A program made the position numbers and the translations under genes. Source: Streptomyces naganishii JCM 4654 (GTDB lineage Bacteria; Actinomycetota; Actinomycetes; Streptomycetales; Streptomycetaceae). Taken from it: a DNA stretch of 64,000 nt. Location: positions 372,001 to 436,000 of the forward strand of contig NZ_BMVF01000003.1 in the NCBI RefSeq assembly GCF_014650575.1, written 5' to 3'. This document shows, piece by piece, positions 1 to 8,386 of this stretch; the first letter of the stretch is position 1, and every line of letters begins with the position of its first letter. The notes beneath the pieces are model-generated. The model ran no database searches. It had not been told where the DNA came from and was given only the letters and a program-made list of their open reading frames with translations.

Positions 1-1
1 C

Positions 2-238
2 GAGGCGATGGACAAGTACTGGGAGGAGTACGAGGACCTCGGCACCGGTCCGGACGCCCGCGGGCCCAAGCTGCTGGTGATCAAGGAGGAGCCGGAGCAC
101 GGCCTGTGGCGGGTGCGGCAGATCTTCGACGATCCGAACGGCGACCACGACTGGGGCATCAGCGCGGAGGTCGACCTCGCCGCCTCCGACGCCGAGGGCC
201 GCGCCATCGTCCGCGTGACCGACGTCGGCCAGCTGTGA
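2..238 (+). CDS. C-terminal end of a DEAD/DEAH-box helicase with DUF3516 (partial)
   Basis: Only the last 78 residues are present; the reading frame is open to the window edge, so the internal ATG at base 8 is not a credible start. The tail (WEEYEDLGTGPDARGPKLL, then VRQIFDDPNGDHDW and VRVTDVGQL) matches my recollection of the C-terminus of actinobacterial helicases that carry DUF3516. None of the ATPase motifs lie in the window, so the family call rests on this tail alone. The next gene on the same strand starts 40 bases downstream, close enough for cotranscription but not proof of it. Confidence 0.7.
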   Translation, partial: EAMDKYWEEYEDLGTGPDARGPKLLVIKEEPEHGLWRVRQIFDDPNGDHDWGISAEVDLAASDAEGRAIVRVTDVGQL

Positions 239-278
239 GCAGGCGACGGTCACCCGCGAGCACTGGAGAGTCCCCCTC

Positions 279-1145
279 ATGACGAACCCGGCCGAGAGAC
301 TCGTCGACCTGCTCGACCTGGAGCAGATCGAGGTCAACATCTTCCGCGGCCGCAGCCCGCAGGAGTCCTTGCAGCGGGTCTTCGGCGGCCAGGTGGCGGG
401 CCAGGCCCTCGTCGCCGCCGGACGCACCACCGACGGCGAGCGCCCCGTGCACTCGCTGCACGCGTACTTCCTGCGTCCCGGCCGGCCAGGGGTGCCGATC
501 GTGTACCAGGTCGAACGGGTGCGGGACGGGCGGTCCTTCACGACCCGCCGGGTCACCGCGGTGCAGCAGGGCCGCACGATCTTCAACCTGACCGCCTCCT
601 TCCACAAGCCTGAACAGGGGAGTTTCGAGCACCAGTTGCCGCCGGCGCGCAAGGTCCCGCCGCCGGACTCGCTGCCGACGGTCACCGACGAGATACGGGA
701 ACATCTGGGAACGCTGCCCGAGCAGCTGGAGCGCATGGCGCGCCGTCAGCCCTTCGACATCCGCTACGTGGACCGGCTGCGCTGGACCGCCGAGGCGGTC
801 GAGGACGCCGAGCCGCGCAGCGCCGTGTGGATGCGCGCGGTCGGACCGCTCGGCGACGATCCGCTCGTGCACACCTGCGCACTGACCTACGCCAGCGACA
901 TGACCCTGCTCGACGCGGTGCGCCTTCCCGTCGAACCGCTGTGGGGCGCGCGGGGCTTCGACATGGCGTCGCTGGACCACGCCATGTGGTTCCACCGGCC
1001 GTTCCGCGCGGACGAGTGGTTCCTGTATGACCAGGAGTCCCCGATCGCGACGGGCGGCCGGGGCCTGGCCCGCGGGCGCATCTACGACCTGGAGGGGCGC
1101 ATGCTCGTGTCGGTCGTCCAGGAGGGGCTGTTCCGCGCCGTGTAG
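279..1145 (+). CDS. tesB: Acyl-CoA thioesterase II (TesB family)
   Basis: A 288-residue double hot-dog thioesterase that hydrolyses medium and long acyl-CoA to free fatty acid and CoA in the cytosol. The N-terminal hot-dog contains RVFGGQVAGQAL (about residues 31-42); the C-terminal hot-dog carries the expected catalytic residues, Asp207 in TYASDMTLLD and Gln281 in VVQEGLFR, with the LDHAMWFHRPFR segment between them. The length matches E. coli TesB. The ATG is preceded by ACTGGAGAG about 10 bases upstream. It follows the helicase gene on the same strand and is the last gene before a strand switch. Confidence 0.93.
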   Translation: MTNPAERLVDLLDLEQIEVNIFRGRSPQESLQRVFGGQVAGQALVAAGRTTDGERPVHSLHAYFLRPGRPGVPIVYQVERVRDGRSFTTRRVTAVQQGRTIFNLTASFHKPEQGSFEHQLPPARKVPPPDSLPTVTDEIREHLGTLPEQLERMARRQPFDIRYVDRLRWTAEAVEDAEPRSAVWMRAVGPLGDDPLVHTCALTYASDMTLLDAVRLPVEPLWGARGFDMASLDHAMWFHRPFRADEWFLYDQESPIATGGRGLARGRIYDLEGRMLVSVVQEGLFRAV

Positions 1146-1169
1146 GCGGGAGTCGGCTCGCTCGGCGGA

Positions 1170-2069
1170 TCAGGTGCTTCTGCCGAAGAACCTGCCGAGC
1201 AGGCCCCGCGGCCGCTCTGCCCCGGCCGGATGCTCCGGCCGTGCGGGACGAGGAGCCGGGCGGGGTGCGGGGCAGTGATTCCGGGCCTCGTCCACCGCTC
1301 GTGCCAGGTCCGCCCGGAGCCATTCGATCTCGTCGGCGTCCTGCGCGGTGGTGATCCGCTCCGCGAGACGGGCGGCGGGCGAAGCCGGTGCGCCGTGCGC
1401 GGGAGGCAGTTGCCGGAACCGGTTCAGATGCGCTCGTTCATAGGGGTCCCCGACGATGTCCGACACCTGGAACGGGTCGAGGAGCGAGGCCACGGCCGCC
1501 GCCCGCTCCCAGGGGTCCTCGGCCCGGCGCAGCAGGAATCCCAGGTGCCGTCCGCGCCAGTTGCGCGGACGCAGGTCCACACCCGCCTCCAGTTGCTCCC
1601 GCAGGTTTCCCGGCAGGGACCGGTTCAGCAGATCGGTGTTCTTCGCGTCGGAGGCGAAGTCCTTCAGCTCGTCGGTCAGATAGAGCCAGACCACGGCGCG
1701 GTAGCGGTTGAGATAGAAGTGCACCGGCACGACCAGGCCCAGGCGGGCGAGACGGGTGAACCGGGCTGCCGTCACCTCCATGACCTTCGTCGCGCCCGCC
1801 GTGCCCACGGCCGTCACGCGCTCCCGCAGGGCTTCCGGGAAGCCCTTCTGGGCGCGCAGCCGCTCGATCTCCGTGCGCGCCACGCGGCGGCCGCCTCCGC
1901 CCTCGTCGGGCAGGGTGCGGATGTGGCCGAGGTGGACGGCCAGGTCGAACTCGCTGCGCCTGAGGCCCAGTTCGCGAGCCGCCCGGCTCTGTGTGAAGGG
2001 CGTCTCGTGCTTGCCGGTGGGCTGTGCGGCCGTGGCCGCGGCCTCGTGCGTGATGGTGTCGCCGGACAT
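1170..2069 (-). CDS. DUF6397-like conserved Streptomyces protein
   Basis: A 299-residue soluble protein that I place, from memory, in the Streptomyces family DUF6397; its biochemical role is unknown. Residues about 25-75 (FTQSRAARELGLRRSEFDLA and onward) look like a helix-turn-helix or excisionase-like DNA-binding region, and a second similar segment lies near ATKVMEVTAARFTRLARLGL. The last 40 residues are Pro/Arg-rich and end in RGLLGRFFGRST. The frame is open well upstream, but the start is set by the ATG preceded by GGGGGAG at the usual spacing. It is probably a DNA- or phage-integrase-type HTH protein, but no partner or target is visible. Confidence 0.7.
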   Translation of the reverse strand: MSGDTITHEAAATAAQPTGKHETPFTQSRAARELGLRRSEFDLAVHLGHIRTLPDEGGGGRRVARTEIERLRAQKGFPEALRERVTAVGTAGATKVMEVTAARFTRLARLGLVVPVHFYLNRYRAVVWLYLTDELKDFASDAKNTDLLNRSLPGNLREQLEAGVDLRPRNWRGRHLGFLLRRAEDPWERAAAVASLLDPFQVSDIVGDPYERAHLNRFRQLPPAHGAPASPAARLAERITTAQDADEIEWLRADLARAVDEARNHCPAPRPAPRPARPEHPAGAERPRGLLGRFFGRST

Positions 2070-2194
2070 GCTCGTCTCCCCCGTGGAGTGCGGGGCTCGC
2101 GCCGGATGCGCTCGCCTGGGAAAAACCGTAGCCGTCGGCCGCGATCTCGGTGCGAGCCTGTGGAAAACTCCGGACGACAGGGAAAAGGAGCAGG

Positions 2195-2608
2195 TCAGAG
2201 CTCTGTGGGTGGCGTTTCCCCGGGCCGGCGGGCGTCCACGTCGAGGTGCTCGCCGACGCGGTTGACGAGCAGCGTCATCTCGTAGGCGATCTGGCCGATG
2301 TCGGCCTCGGCGCCGCTGAGCACGCACAGGCAGCTGCCCGCGCCGGCGGCCGTGACGAAGAGCACGGCGTCGTCGAACTCGACCATCGTCTGGCGCACTT
2401 CGCCCGCGCCGAAGTGGCGTCCGGAACCCTTGGCGAGGCTGTGCAGTCCGGAGGAGACGGCGGCGAGGTGTTCCGCGTCCTCCCGCCGCAGGCCCGTGCT
2501 CGCCCCCGTGACGAGCCCGTCGTTGGACAGGACGAGGGCGTGTCTGACGTGTTCCACCCGCTCGGTCAGGTCGTCCAGCAGCCAGCCGAGTGTCTGGTTC
2601 TGCGCCAT
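2195..2608 (-). CDS. Orphan roadblock/LC7 protein, paralogue of conservon CvnB
   Basis: A 137-residue roadblock/LC7 domain protein of the type that pairs with conservon GTPases. It aligns along its whole length with the CvnB gene 2 kb away: both share WLLDDL, RHA-VLSNDGL, DAEHLAAV-SG-HSLAKG, GRHFG and VRQTMVE. Unlike CvnB it has no GTPase, DUF742 or kinase next to it on the same strand: the nearest neighbour is the oppositely oriented split-barrel gene. The start is the ATG preceded by GGGGAGAG. A local duplication of cvnB followed by drift is the simplest reading; it could form mixed dimers with CvnB or bind CvnD. Confidence 0.85.
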   Translation of the reverse strand: MAQNQTLGWLLDDLTERVEHVRHALVLSNDGLVTGASTGLRREDAEHLAAVSSGLHSLAKGSGRHFGAGEVRQTMVEFDDAVLFVTAAGAGSCLCVLSGAEADIGQIAYEMTLLVNRVGEHLDVDARRPGETPPTEL

Positions 2609-2701
2609 GGTGCGCTCTCCCCGTGTGATGTCTTCCCCGTGACCGGAGGAACTCCCGCAAGCCTTCCCCACCGCCGCTGTCCCGGCAAGCAGGATGGTCG
2701 G

Positions 2702-3130
2702 ATGGCACAGAAGATGACCGATGAGGAATGGCGGGCGTTCGTCTCCGATGGAACGCGCACGGCCAAGCTGTCGACGGTACGCGCCGACGGGAGCCCGCAT
2801 GTGGCGCCGGTCTGGTTCCTGCTCGACGGGGACGAGGTGGTCTTCAACACCGGCAAGGAGACCGTGAAGGGGCGCAATCTGGCCCGCGACGGCCGGGTCG
2901 CGCTGTGCGTCGACGACGACCGGCCGCCGTTCACCTTCGTGGTGGTGCAGGGCCGCGCCCGGCTGTCGGAGGACCTGGACGAGGTCCGGCACTGGGCCGC
3001 GCGGATCGGCGCACGTTACATGGGAGAGGAGCGCGCCGAGGAGTTCGCCGCCCGCAACGGTGTACCGGGCGAACTGCTGGTGCGCGTCGCGGTCGACAAG
3101 GTGGTCGCGGTGAAGGACCTCGCCGACTGA
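2702..3130 (+). CDS. PPOX-class F420-dependent split-barrel protein
   Basis: A 142-residue member of the pyridoxamine 5'-phosphate oxidase-like split-barrel superfamily, in the subgroup that in actinobacteria usually binds coenzyme F420 rather than FMN. Diagnostic stretches are AKLSTVRADGSPHVAPVWF near residue 21, VVFNTGKETVKGRNLARDG near residue 50 and PPFTFVVVQGRARL. The substrate is not deducible. The start codon lies at the end of a weak AGGA-containing leader. It sits between two minus-strand signalling genes and is convergent with cvnD, with a symmetrical hairpin between them. Confidence 0.85.
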   Translation: MAQKMTDEEWRAFVSDGTRTAKLSTVRADGSPHVAPVWFLLDGDEVVFNTGKETVKGRNLARDGRVALCVDDDRPPFTFVVVQGRARLSEDLDEVRHWAARIGARYMGEERAEEFAARNGVPGELLVRVAVDKVVAVKDLAD

Positions 3131-3172
3131 GGACCCCGCGGGGCGGGGACCGGGCCGTCCCCGGCGTGGTCC
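3131..3172. terminator. Bidirectional hairpin between convergent genes
   Basis: The whole 42-base gap between the stop codons of the split-barrel gene and cvnD folds symmetrically. GGGGAC (3145-3150) pairs with GTCCCC (3157-3162) across a 6-base loop, and GGACC (3131-3135) pairs with GGTCC (3168-3172) outside it. There is no T-run, as is common in Streptomyces. It probably serves both strands. Confidence 0.65.
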
Positions 3173-3173
3173 C

Positions 3174-3776
3174 TCAGCCGACGGAGTCGAGCAGCCGGGC
3201 GGTGTGCATCCGCCCGGCGTACTCGACGAGCCGGATGAGCACCTCCTTGCCCGAGTCGCGGTCCCGGGCGTCGCACAGGACGACGGGTGTGCCGTGGTCG
3301 AGGTCGAGCGCGCGGGAGACGTCCCGGGCGGCGTGGGCGCGGGCGCCGGTGAAGCAGTTGACCGCGACCACGAACGGGATGTGCCGGTGCTCGAAGTAGT
3401 CGACCGCCGGGAAGCAGTCCTCCAGGCGCCGGGTGTCCGCGAGGACGACGGCGCCCAGCGCCCCCTGGGCCAGTTCGTCCCACAGGAACCAGAAGCGGTC
3501 CTGGCCCGGGGTGCCGAACAGGTAGAGGGAGAGCCCGGAGCGGATCGTGATGCGTCCGAAGTCCATGGCGACGGTGGTGGTGACCTTCTGGTCCACTCCG
3601 TCCGTGTCGTCCACCAGCTGACCGGCCTCGCTGAGCAGTTCCTCGGTGCGCAGCGGCCTGATCTCGCTGACCGCGCCGACCAGGGTGGTCTTGCCGACGC
3701 CGAATCCGCCGGCGACCAGTATCTTCAGCGCCAGGGCCGGCTCGGCGTCCTGGGCGTCGGGGTGCTCGGAGACCAT
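3174..3776 (-). CDS. cvnD: Conservon GTPase CvnD
   Basis: A 200-residue small Ras-like GTPase that ends the conservon. The P-loop is GGFGVGKTT near residue 23, the G3-like region is YLFGTPGQDRFWFLWDEL, and AVNCFTG stands in the position of the usual NKxD base-recognition motif, as in other conservon GTPases. In characterised conservons CvnD associates at the membrane with CvnA, CvnB and CvnC to form a receptor-like switch. The ORF runs about 37 codons further upstream, but the start MVSEHPD is preceded by GAGAG and begins the conserved part. It follows cvnC after a gap of about 216 bases, longer than between the other cvn genes, so it may have extra expression control. Confidence 0.92.
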   Translation of the reverse strand: MVSEHPDAQDAEPALALKILVAGGFGVGKTTLVGAVSEIRPLRTEELLSEAGQLVDDTDGVDQKVTTTVAMDFGRITIRSGLSLYLFGTPGQDRFWFLWDELAQGALGAVVLADTRRLEDCFPAVDYFEHRHIPFVVAVNCFTGARAHAARDVSRALDLDHGTPVVLCDARDRDSGKEVLIRLVEYAGRMHTARLLDSVG

Positions 3777-3992
3777 GATCACTTCTCTCGGGGAGGGTGG
3801 CGAAGGCCGACGTGGGTGGGGCGTGCCGCGCACCGGTGCGTCAGCATCATGACAACTTCGGCGCGTGTGCGAGGAGTTCGACCGCAATATCTTGCTTACG
3901 ACCGACTCGCGCCCTTTCTGTGCCCGGACGGGTGCGCATCGGGGACGCGTGCGTTCGCCGCCGGGGCCGGGGCGCCGGCCGCCGTGCGGCGG

Positions 3993-4406
3993 CTACAGCG
4001 CCCGCAGTCCTTCGATCACCTCCCGCAGGATCCGCTCGTCGGGAAGGCGCGCGGGCGGGATGGGGCGGCTGACGGTGACACGGCCGCGTTCCAGGAGGTC
4101 GCCGATGAGGACCCTGACGACTCCGACGGGCAGGCCGGTGCCCGCGGCGAGTTCGGCCACGGACTGCGTCTCGGCTCGGCACAGATCCGTCAGGGCCCGG
4201 TGCTCGGGCCCGAGTGACGGGTCGTCGTCCATGCCGGACGCGGCCGGATCGAGGGTCACCAGGGCGATCAGGTCGAGCGGCACACCGGTCGGTCCCGGCC
4301 GGGTGCGTCCGCCCGTCATGGCGTAGGGGCGGACGAGCGGTCCGGCCTCGCCGTCGTACCACTGGCTGCCCGGCTGGTGCGGGGCGCCCTTCATGTGCTC
4401 GGTCAT
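3993..4406 (-). CDS. cvnC: Conservon DUF742 protein CvnC
   Basis: A 137-residue DUF742 protein. It shows the family layout: an N-terminal WYDGEAGPLVRPYAMTGGRT segment, a central LIALV region, then a winged-helix-like half with EHRALTDLCRAETQSVAELA and LPVGVVRVLIGDLLERGRV, ending in LREVIEGLRAL. The role is a small adaptor in the CvnA-D membrane complex. The first ATG is used; a second in-frame Met four codons later (MKGAP) is an alternative. It begins 21 bases after the cvnB stop, consistent with one transcript. Confidence 0.9.
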   Translation of the reverse strand: MTEHMKGAPHQPGSQWYDGEAGPLVRPYAMTGGRTRPGPTGVPLDLIALVTLDPAASGMDDDPSLGPEHRALTDLCRAETQSVAELAAGTGLPVGVVRVLIGDLLERGRVTVSRPIPPARLPDERILREVIEGLRAL

Positions 4407-4427
4407 CCGCGCGGGCCGCCGTTCGTC

Positions 4428-4868
4428 TCATCCCGCGGCGGGTGGCCGCGCGTCGGCGCGCGGCGGGGTGTGAAGGTGCTCGCCGACACGTTTGACCAGC
4501 CGCGCCATCTCGTACGCGACCAGGCCGATGTCCGCCGTGACGGCGGTCAGGACGGCGAGGCAGGATCCCTCCCCTGCGGCCGCCACGAAGAGGAAGCCGT
4601 CGTCCATCTCCACCATCGTCTGGCGTACGCCTCCGGTGCCGAAGTGCCGGCCGGCGCCCTTGGCCAGGCTGTGGAAGCCGGAGGCCACGGCGGCGAGGTG
4701 CTCGGCGTCCGCGCGCTCGAGGTCGCTGGACGACCCCACCGCCAGCCCGTCGTTGGAGAGCACCACCGCGTGCCGCACCTCGCGTACGCGCATCACCAAG
4801 TCGTCCAGCAGCCAGTCGAGTTCGCCGGAACGCCGGGCGGCGCCCCTGGAGCTCGGGTCCTGGATCAT
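4428..4868 (-). CDS. cvnB: Conservon roadblock/LC7 protein CvnB
   Basis: A 146-residue roadblock/LC7 domain protein between cvnA and cvnC. The core (LDWLLDDL near residue 18, RHAVVLSNDGLAVGSS, ADAEHLAAVASGFHSLAKGA, RQTMVEMDDGFLFV) is the fold that regulates small GTPases in conservons. Its ATG overlaps the cvnA stop (ATGA arrangement at 4865-4868), which implies translational coupling and equal stoichiometry with the receptor. It is closely related to the orphan copy at 2195-2608. Confidence 0.93.
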   Translation of the reverse strand: MIQDPSSRGAARRSGELDWLLDDLVMRVREVRHAVVLSNDGLAVGSSSDLERADAEHLAAVASGFHSLAKGAGRHFGTGGVRQTMVEMDDGFLFVAAAGEGSCLAVLTAVTADIGLVAYEMARLVKRVGEHLHTPPRADARPPAAG

Positions 4869-7402
4869 GCGGGGTCCCTTTCGTCGCTGTCTGCGTCGTC
4901 CCCGGGGAAGGCGCCGCGTCCGGGCAGCCTGCCCCCGCCGCGGGCCCATCCCTCGCGGTACGCGGCCATGCGGTCGCGTACGAGTTCGGGCGTGCGGCCG
5001 TCGTCCTGCCGGGGGCTGCCGGTGTCGTCCTGCCGGTCGGTGTGCTGGGCGCGCAGCTGGGGGGCGAGGTTCGCCTGCCGTACGCGCCGTGGGAGTCCGT
5101 CGGACCGCGCGGGGTCCTCCGGGAGCCGGTGCCGGCGCAGGTCGGTGACCGCCGGGGGCGGCGGGCCGCCCGTGGCCTGCCGCGGGGTGGGCGCCGAGGC
5201 GGTCACGGCGGGCCGGACGGGCGGTGCCTGGACGGATTCGTGCCGTTCGCCGGTGACGGGCGCACGCGCGGGTTCGCGTTCCCGTCGCGGCTCGCCTTCC
5301 ACCGACCCGCGTGGGGTGCGTTCCGCGGCGCCGCCGTGCAGCAGGGCGGTGGGCAGCAGGACGACCGCGGTGGTGCCGCCGTAGGGCGAGGGCCGCAGGT
5401 GCACCTTGATGTCGTGGCGCGCGGCGAGCCTGCTGACCACGAAGAGGCCGAGCCGGTCGCTGTCGAAGAGGTCGAGCGCCTCGGACTGGGCGATGCGGCG
5501 GTTGGCCTCGGCCAGTGCGTCCTTGCCCATGCCGAGGCCGCGGTCCTCCACCTCGACGGCGTAGCCGTTGCCGACCGGCTCCCCGGTGACGCGCACGCGC
5601 GTGTGGGGCGGCGAGAACTGGGCGGCGTTCTCCACGATCTCGGCGAGGAGGTGGGTGAGGTCGGCGACGGCGGTCCCGGTGACGGCGGCCTCGGGCAGCC
5701 GGCGTACCTCCACGCGCGCGTAGTCCTCGACCTCGGAGACGGCCGCGCGGACGACGTCGGTGAGCGGGACGGGCATGCGCCAGGCCCGGCCGGGTGCGGC
5801 GCCCGAGAGGATGATCAGGCTCTCCGCGTGCCGGCGCATACGGGTGGTGAGGTGGTCGAGCCGGAAGAGGTCGCTCAGCTCGTCGGGGTTCTCGGAGCGC
5901 CGTTCCATGCTGTCCAGCAGGGTGAGCTGGCGGTGGACGAGGATCTGGCTGCGGCGGGCGAGGTTGACGAAGACGCCGGAGATCCCGTCGGCGAGCTCGG
6001 CGCGTTCCACCGCGGCCCGCAGCGCGGCGCGGTGCACCGTGCCGAGGGCCTCGGCGACCTCTCCGGTCTCGTCCTCCGCGGGCGGCCCGGGCGGCTGCTC
6101 GGCGTCGATGTCGATCTCCTCGCCGGCGCGCAGCCTGCGCATCGCGTCGGGCAGTTTGCGGCGGGCGATCTCCAGGGCGCTGTTGCGCAGGGCCACGAGC
6201 TCGACGACGAGGCCGCGTCCGATGCGGACCGAGATGACGAGGGAGGCGGCGACCGCGGCGAGGCCGAGGAGGACCGCCGCGCCCGCCGGGGTGAGCAGGC
6301 CGCGGGTGAACGGGTCGGCGCGGTCGGCGACCTCCCGGCCCGCGTCCGCCTCGATGGCCCGCATGCCGTCCTGCACGCGCGCGTGTGCCCGCTCCCAGTC
6401 CGCCCGCGTGTCCGCGTCGGCCGCCCGCCGTCCCGGGCCCGCGGCGAGCAGCCTGTCCTCCACGGCACCGAGGGCGCTGTAGTCGCCGCTCGCCGCCAGA
6501 CGCCGCCAGGCCGCGCGATCGGAGAGGCTCAGGTCGGCTCCGGCCGCGTCGGTGAGGGTCCTGCGCGTGCCGACGGCTTCCGTGAACACCCTGAGCCGTT
6601 CCCCGTCCAGGCCCGCGGCCGGGCGGGCGCTCGCGAGCACCGCGTGCTCCTGGGCGAGGGCCTCTCCCGCGCGGGCGAATTCGAGCAGCACGCGCGCGTC
6701 GGACCCGAGGCCGGCGTCCTGGACGCCGGTGAGCGCCCCGACGGCCTGGAAGCCGGTGGAGATGGTGCGCGTGTACTGGCCGTACGCCTCGTCCCAGCCC
6801 ACGCGCCGGGCGAGTACACCGGTGCGCAGGGTCCGGAGGTTCTCCACGCCGGTGACGAAGGTCTCCAGGCGCCGTGCGGTCCCGGCGGGGAGTTCTCCGG
6901 ATGCGGCGACGGTGTCGTGGGGGCCGAGGCGGAGCTTGGCCACCGCCTGGTCCGTGCGGCCGGCGAGGCTCCTCACGTCGGCGGCGCCCTCTGCTGTGGG
7001 ATCGGTGGCATAGCGCACCGCGGCCGACCGTTCGTCCTGGAGAGCGGCGACGACCAGGGCGACCGGTGTCCGCACTTGCGTGTCCACACGCTGCACCTGC
7101 CGCAGCCGGGAGACGTCCTGAGCGGTGCCGACCGTCGCGTACGCCCACAGGGCGAGCAGGGACACGACGGGAACCATCAGCAGGGACACGATCTTGGCGC
7201 GGACGGTGCGCGGCCGCAGCCGGATTCGCGGCGCCCGCGCGGGAGCGCGTTCCCGTGTGCCGTCAAAGACGCCGTCGTGGTCCTCGTCGGCCGGCGGTCC
7301 CGCGTGCGCCCGGCGTCCGCGGACCGGACCGGGAGGCGCGGGCGGGGCGGGCCGGGGGGCGGGAGTTCTGGCTCCTGTGGGCGTCCTGCGTGATGTTCGC
7401 AT
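4865..7402 (-). CDS. cvnA: Conservon sensor CvnA: NIT-domain histidine-kinase-like receptor
   Basis: An 845-residue membrane sensor. After a Pro/Arg-rich cytoplasmic leader, TM1 (VSLLMVPVVSLLALWAYATV, about residues 75-95) precedes a large extracytoplasmic nitrate/nitrite-sensing-type (NIT) domain with VAALQDERSAAVRYATDP. TM2 lies near residue 365 (AAVLLGLAAVAASLVISVRI), then a HAMP-like linker, the family segment VNLARRSQILVHRQLTLLD, and a HATPase domain with ENAAQF (N box) and EDRGLGMG (G1). A classical phosphoacceptor H-box is not obvious, as in other CvnA proteins. The C-terminal 200 residues are Pro/Arg-rich and disordered. The start is supported by GAGGAG before the ATG. It begins 59 bases after the MHYT gene stop. 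Confidence 0.9.
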   Translation of the reverse strand: MRTSRRTPTGARTPAPRPAPPAPPGPVRGRRAHAGPPADEDHDGVFDGTRERAPARAPRIRLRPRTVRAKIVSLLMVPVVSLLALWAYATVGTAQDVSRLRQVQRVDTQVRTPVALVVAALQDERSAAVRYATDPTAEGAADVRSLAGRTDQAVAKLRLGPHDTVAASGELPAGTARRLETFVTGVENLRTLRTGVLARRVGWDEAYGQYTRTISTGFQAVGALTGVQDAGLGSDARVLLEFARAGEALAQEHAVLASARPAAGLDGERLRVFTEAVGTRRTLTDAAGADLSLSDRAAWRRLAASGDYSALGAVEDRLLAAGPGRRAADADTRADWERAHARVQDGMRAIEADAGREVADRADPFTRGLLTPAGAAVLLGLAAVAASLVISVRIGRGLVVELVALRNSALEIARRKLPDAMRRLRAGEEIDIDAEQPPGPPAEDETGEVAEALGTVHRAALRAAVERAELADGISGVFVNLARRSQILVHRQLTLLDSMERRSENPDELSDLFRLDHLTTRMRRHAESLIILSGAAPGRAWRMPVPLTDVVRAAVSEVEDYARVEVRRLPEAAVTGTAVADLTHLLAEIVENAAQFSPPHTRVRVTGEPVGNGYAVEVEDRGLGMGKDALAEANRRIAQSEALDLFDSDRLGLFVVSRLAARHDIKVHLRPSPYGGTTAVVLLPTALLHGGAAERTPRGSVEGEPRREREPARAPVTGERHESVQAPPVRPAVTASAPTPRQATGGPPPPAVTDLRRHRLPEDPARSDGLPRRVRQANLAPQLRAQHTDRQDDTGSPRQDDGRTPELVRDRMAAYREGWARGGGRLPGRGAFPGDDADSDERDPA

Positions 7403-7461
7403 GGCTCCTCGCTCGGGAGTGGTCCTGCTCTGTGCCGTCCGGGCGGTCGCCCGCCGTCCTG

Positions 7462-8235
7462 TCAGCGGACCGTGCCGCCGGCCGGCCGTGCGGCCGACGC
7501 GGACGCCTCGCTCTCCCGCGCGGTGGGTGAGAGCGCCACGAACGCCGAGGTCAGGAAGAGGTAGGACCCGAGGCCGACGGCGAGGGGGAAGATGAACTGC
7601 ATCGCCGTGGCCCCGGGCAGGACCGCGTCGGACGGCGTGACGCGCACGCTGACCGCGAACATTCCGGTGTAGTGCATGCTGCTGACGGCGGCGCCCATGA
7701 CCAGAGAGGCGACCGTGACCGCCAGCGGCGACTGGATGTTCAGCCCGGCCCACAGGGCCGCGGTGGCCGCGAGGACCGCGATCGCGACGGACAGGGCGAC
7801 GAGCGCCGGGTCGTAGCGCACGTCGCCGTGCAGGCGTACCGCCGCCATGCCCAGGTAGTGCATGCTCGCCACGCCCAGGCCCGTGGTGAGCCCTCCGGCG
7901 GCCAGCGCGCGCCTGCGGTCGCGGCCGTAGCCGACGGCGAAGACTCCCGCGCACACGACGGCTACGGCGACGAACAGGCTCAGGATGGTCAGCGGCACGT
8001 CGTAGCGGATGTCGGTGCCGCTCACGCCGAAGCCCAGCATGGCCACGAAGTGCATCGTCCAGATGCCGGTGCCGATCGCGGAGGCGGCGGTGATGAGCCA
8101 GTTGCGGCGCGAGCGCCCGGTGGCGGCGAGTGCGCGCACGGTGCAGCGCAGTCCCAGGGCGGATCCGGTGCAGGCCATCACGTACGACAGCACCGGGGTC
8201 AGCCAGCCGAAGGTGGCGTGGTCCAGGTGTCCCAT
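7462..8235 (-). CDS. MHYT-domain integral membrane sensor
   Basis: A 257-residue protein with seven predicted transmembrane helices and three MHYT-type repeats: MHFVAMLGF (about residue 61), MHYLGMAAV (about 127) and MHYTGMFAV (about 190). In the MHYT family the Met/His/Tyr residues are proposed to bind copper or another metal and sense O2, CO or NO. There is no output domain (no GGDEF, EAL or HTH), so a partner must carry the signal. It lies directly upstream of cvnA on the same strand, and CvnA has a NIT domain, which suggests a joint redox or gas input. That link is inference from gene order only. Confidence 0.9.
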   Translation of the reverse strand: MGHLDHATFGWLTPVLSYVMACTGSALGLRCTVRALAATGRSRRNWLITAASAIGTGIWTMHFVAMLGFGVSGTDIRYDVPLTILSLFVAVAVVCAGVFAVGYGRDRRRALAAGGLTTGLGVASMHYLGMAAVRLHGDVRYDPALVALSVAIAVLAATAALWAGLNIQSPLAVTVASLVMGAAVSSMHYTGMFAVSVRVTPSDAVLPGATAMQFIFPLAVGLGSYLFLTSAFVALSPTARESEASASAARPAGGTVR

Positions 8236-8386
8236 GAGCCCGGCACGCTAGAGGGGCACGGATGCACACAGGGGGCGCGTTTCGAAAGATGCCGGGTTAT
8301 GACGCACCCGGACGCCTGAAGGATCGGCTCACTTTCGAACGTGCGCACAGCGGCGTCATCCCACGCGGTGAGGGAGTATGCGGGAC

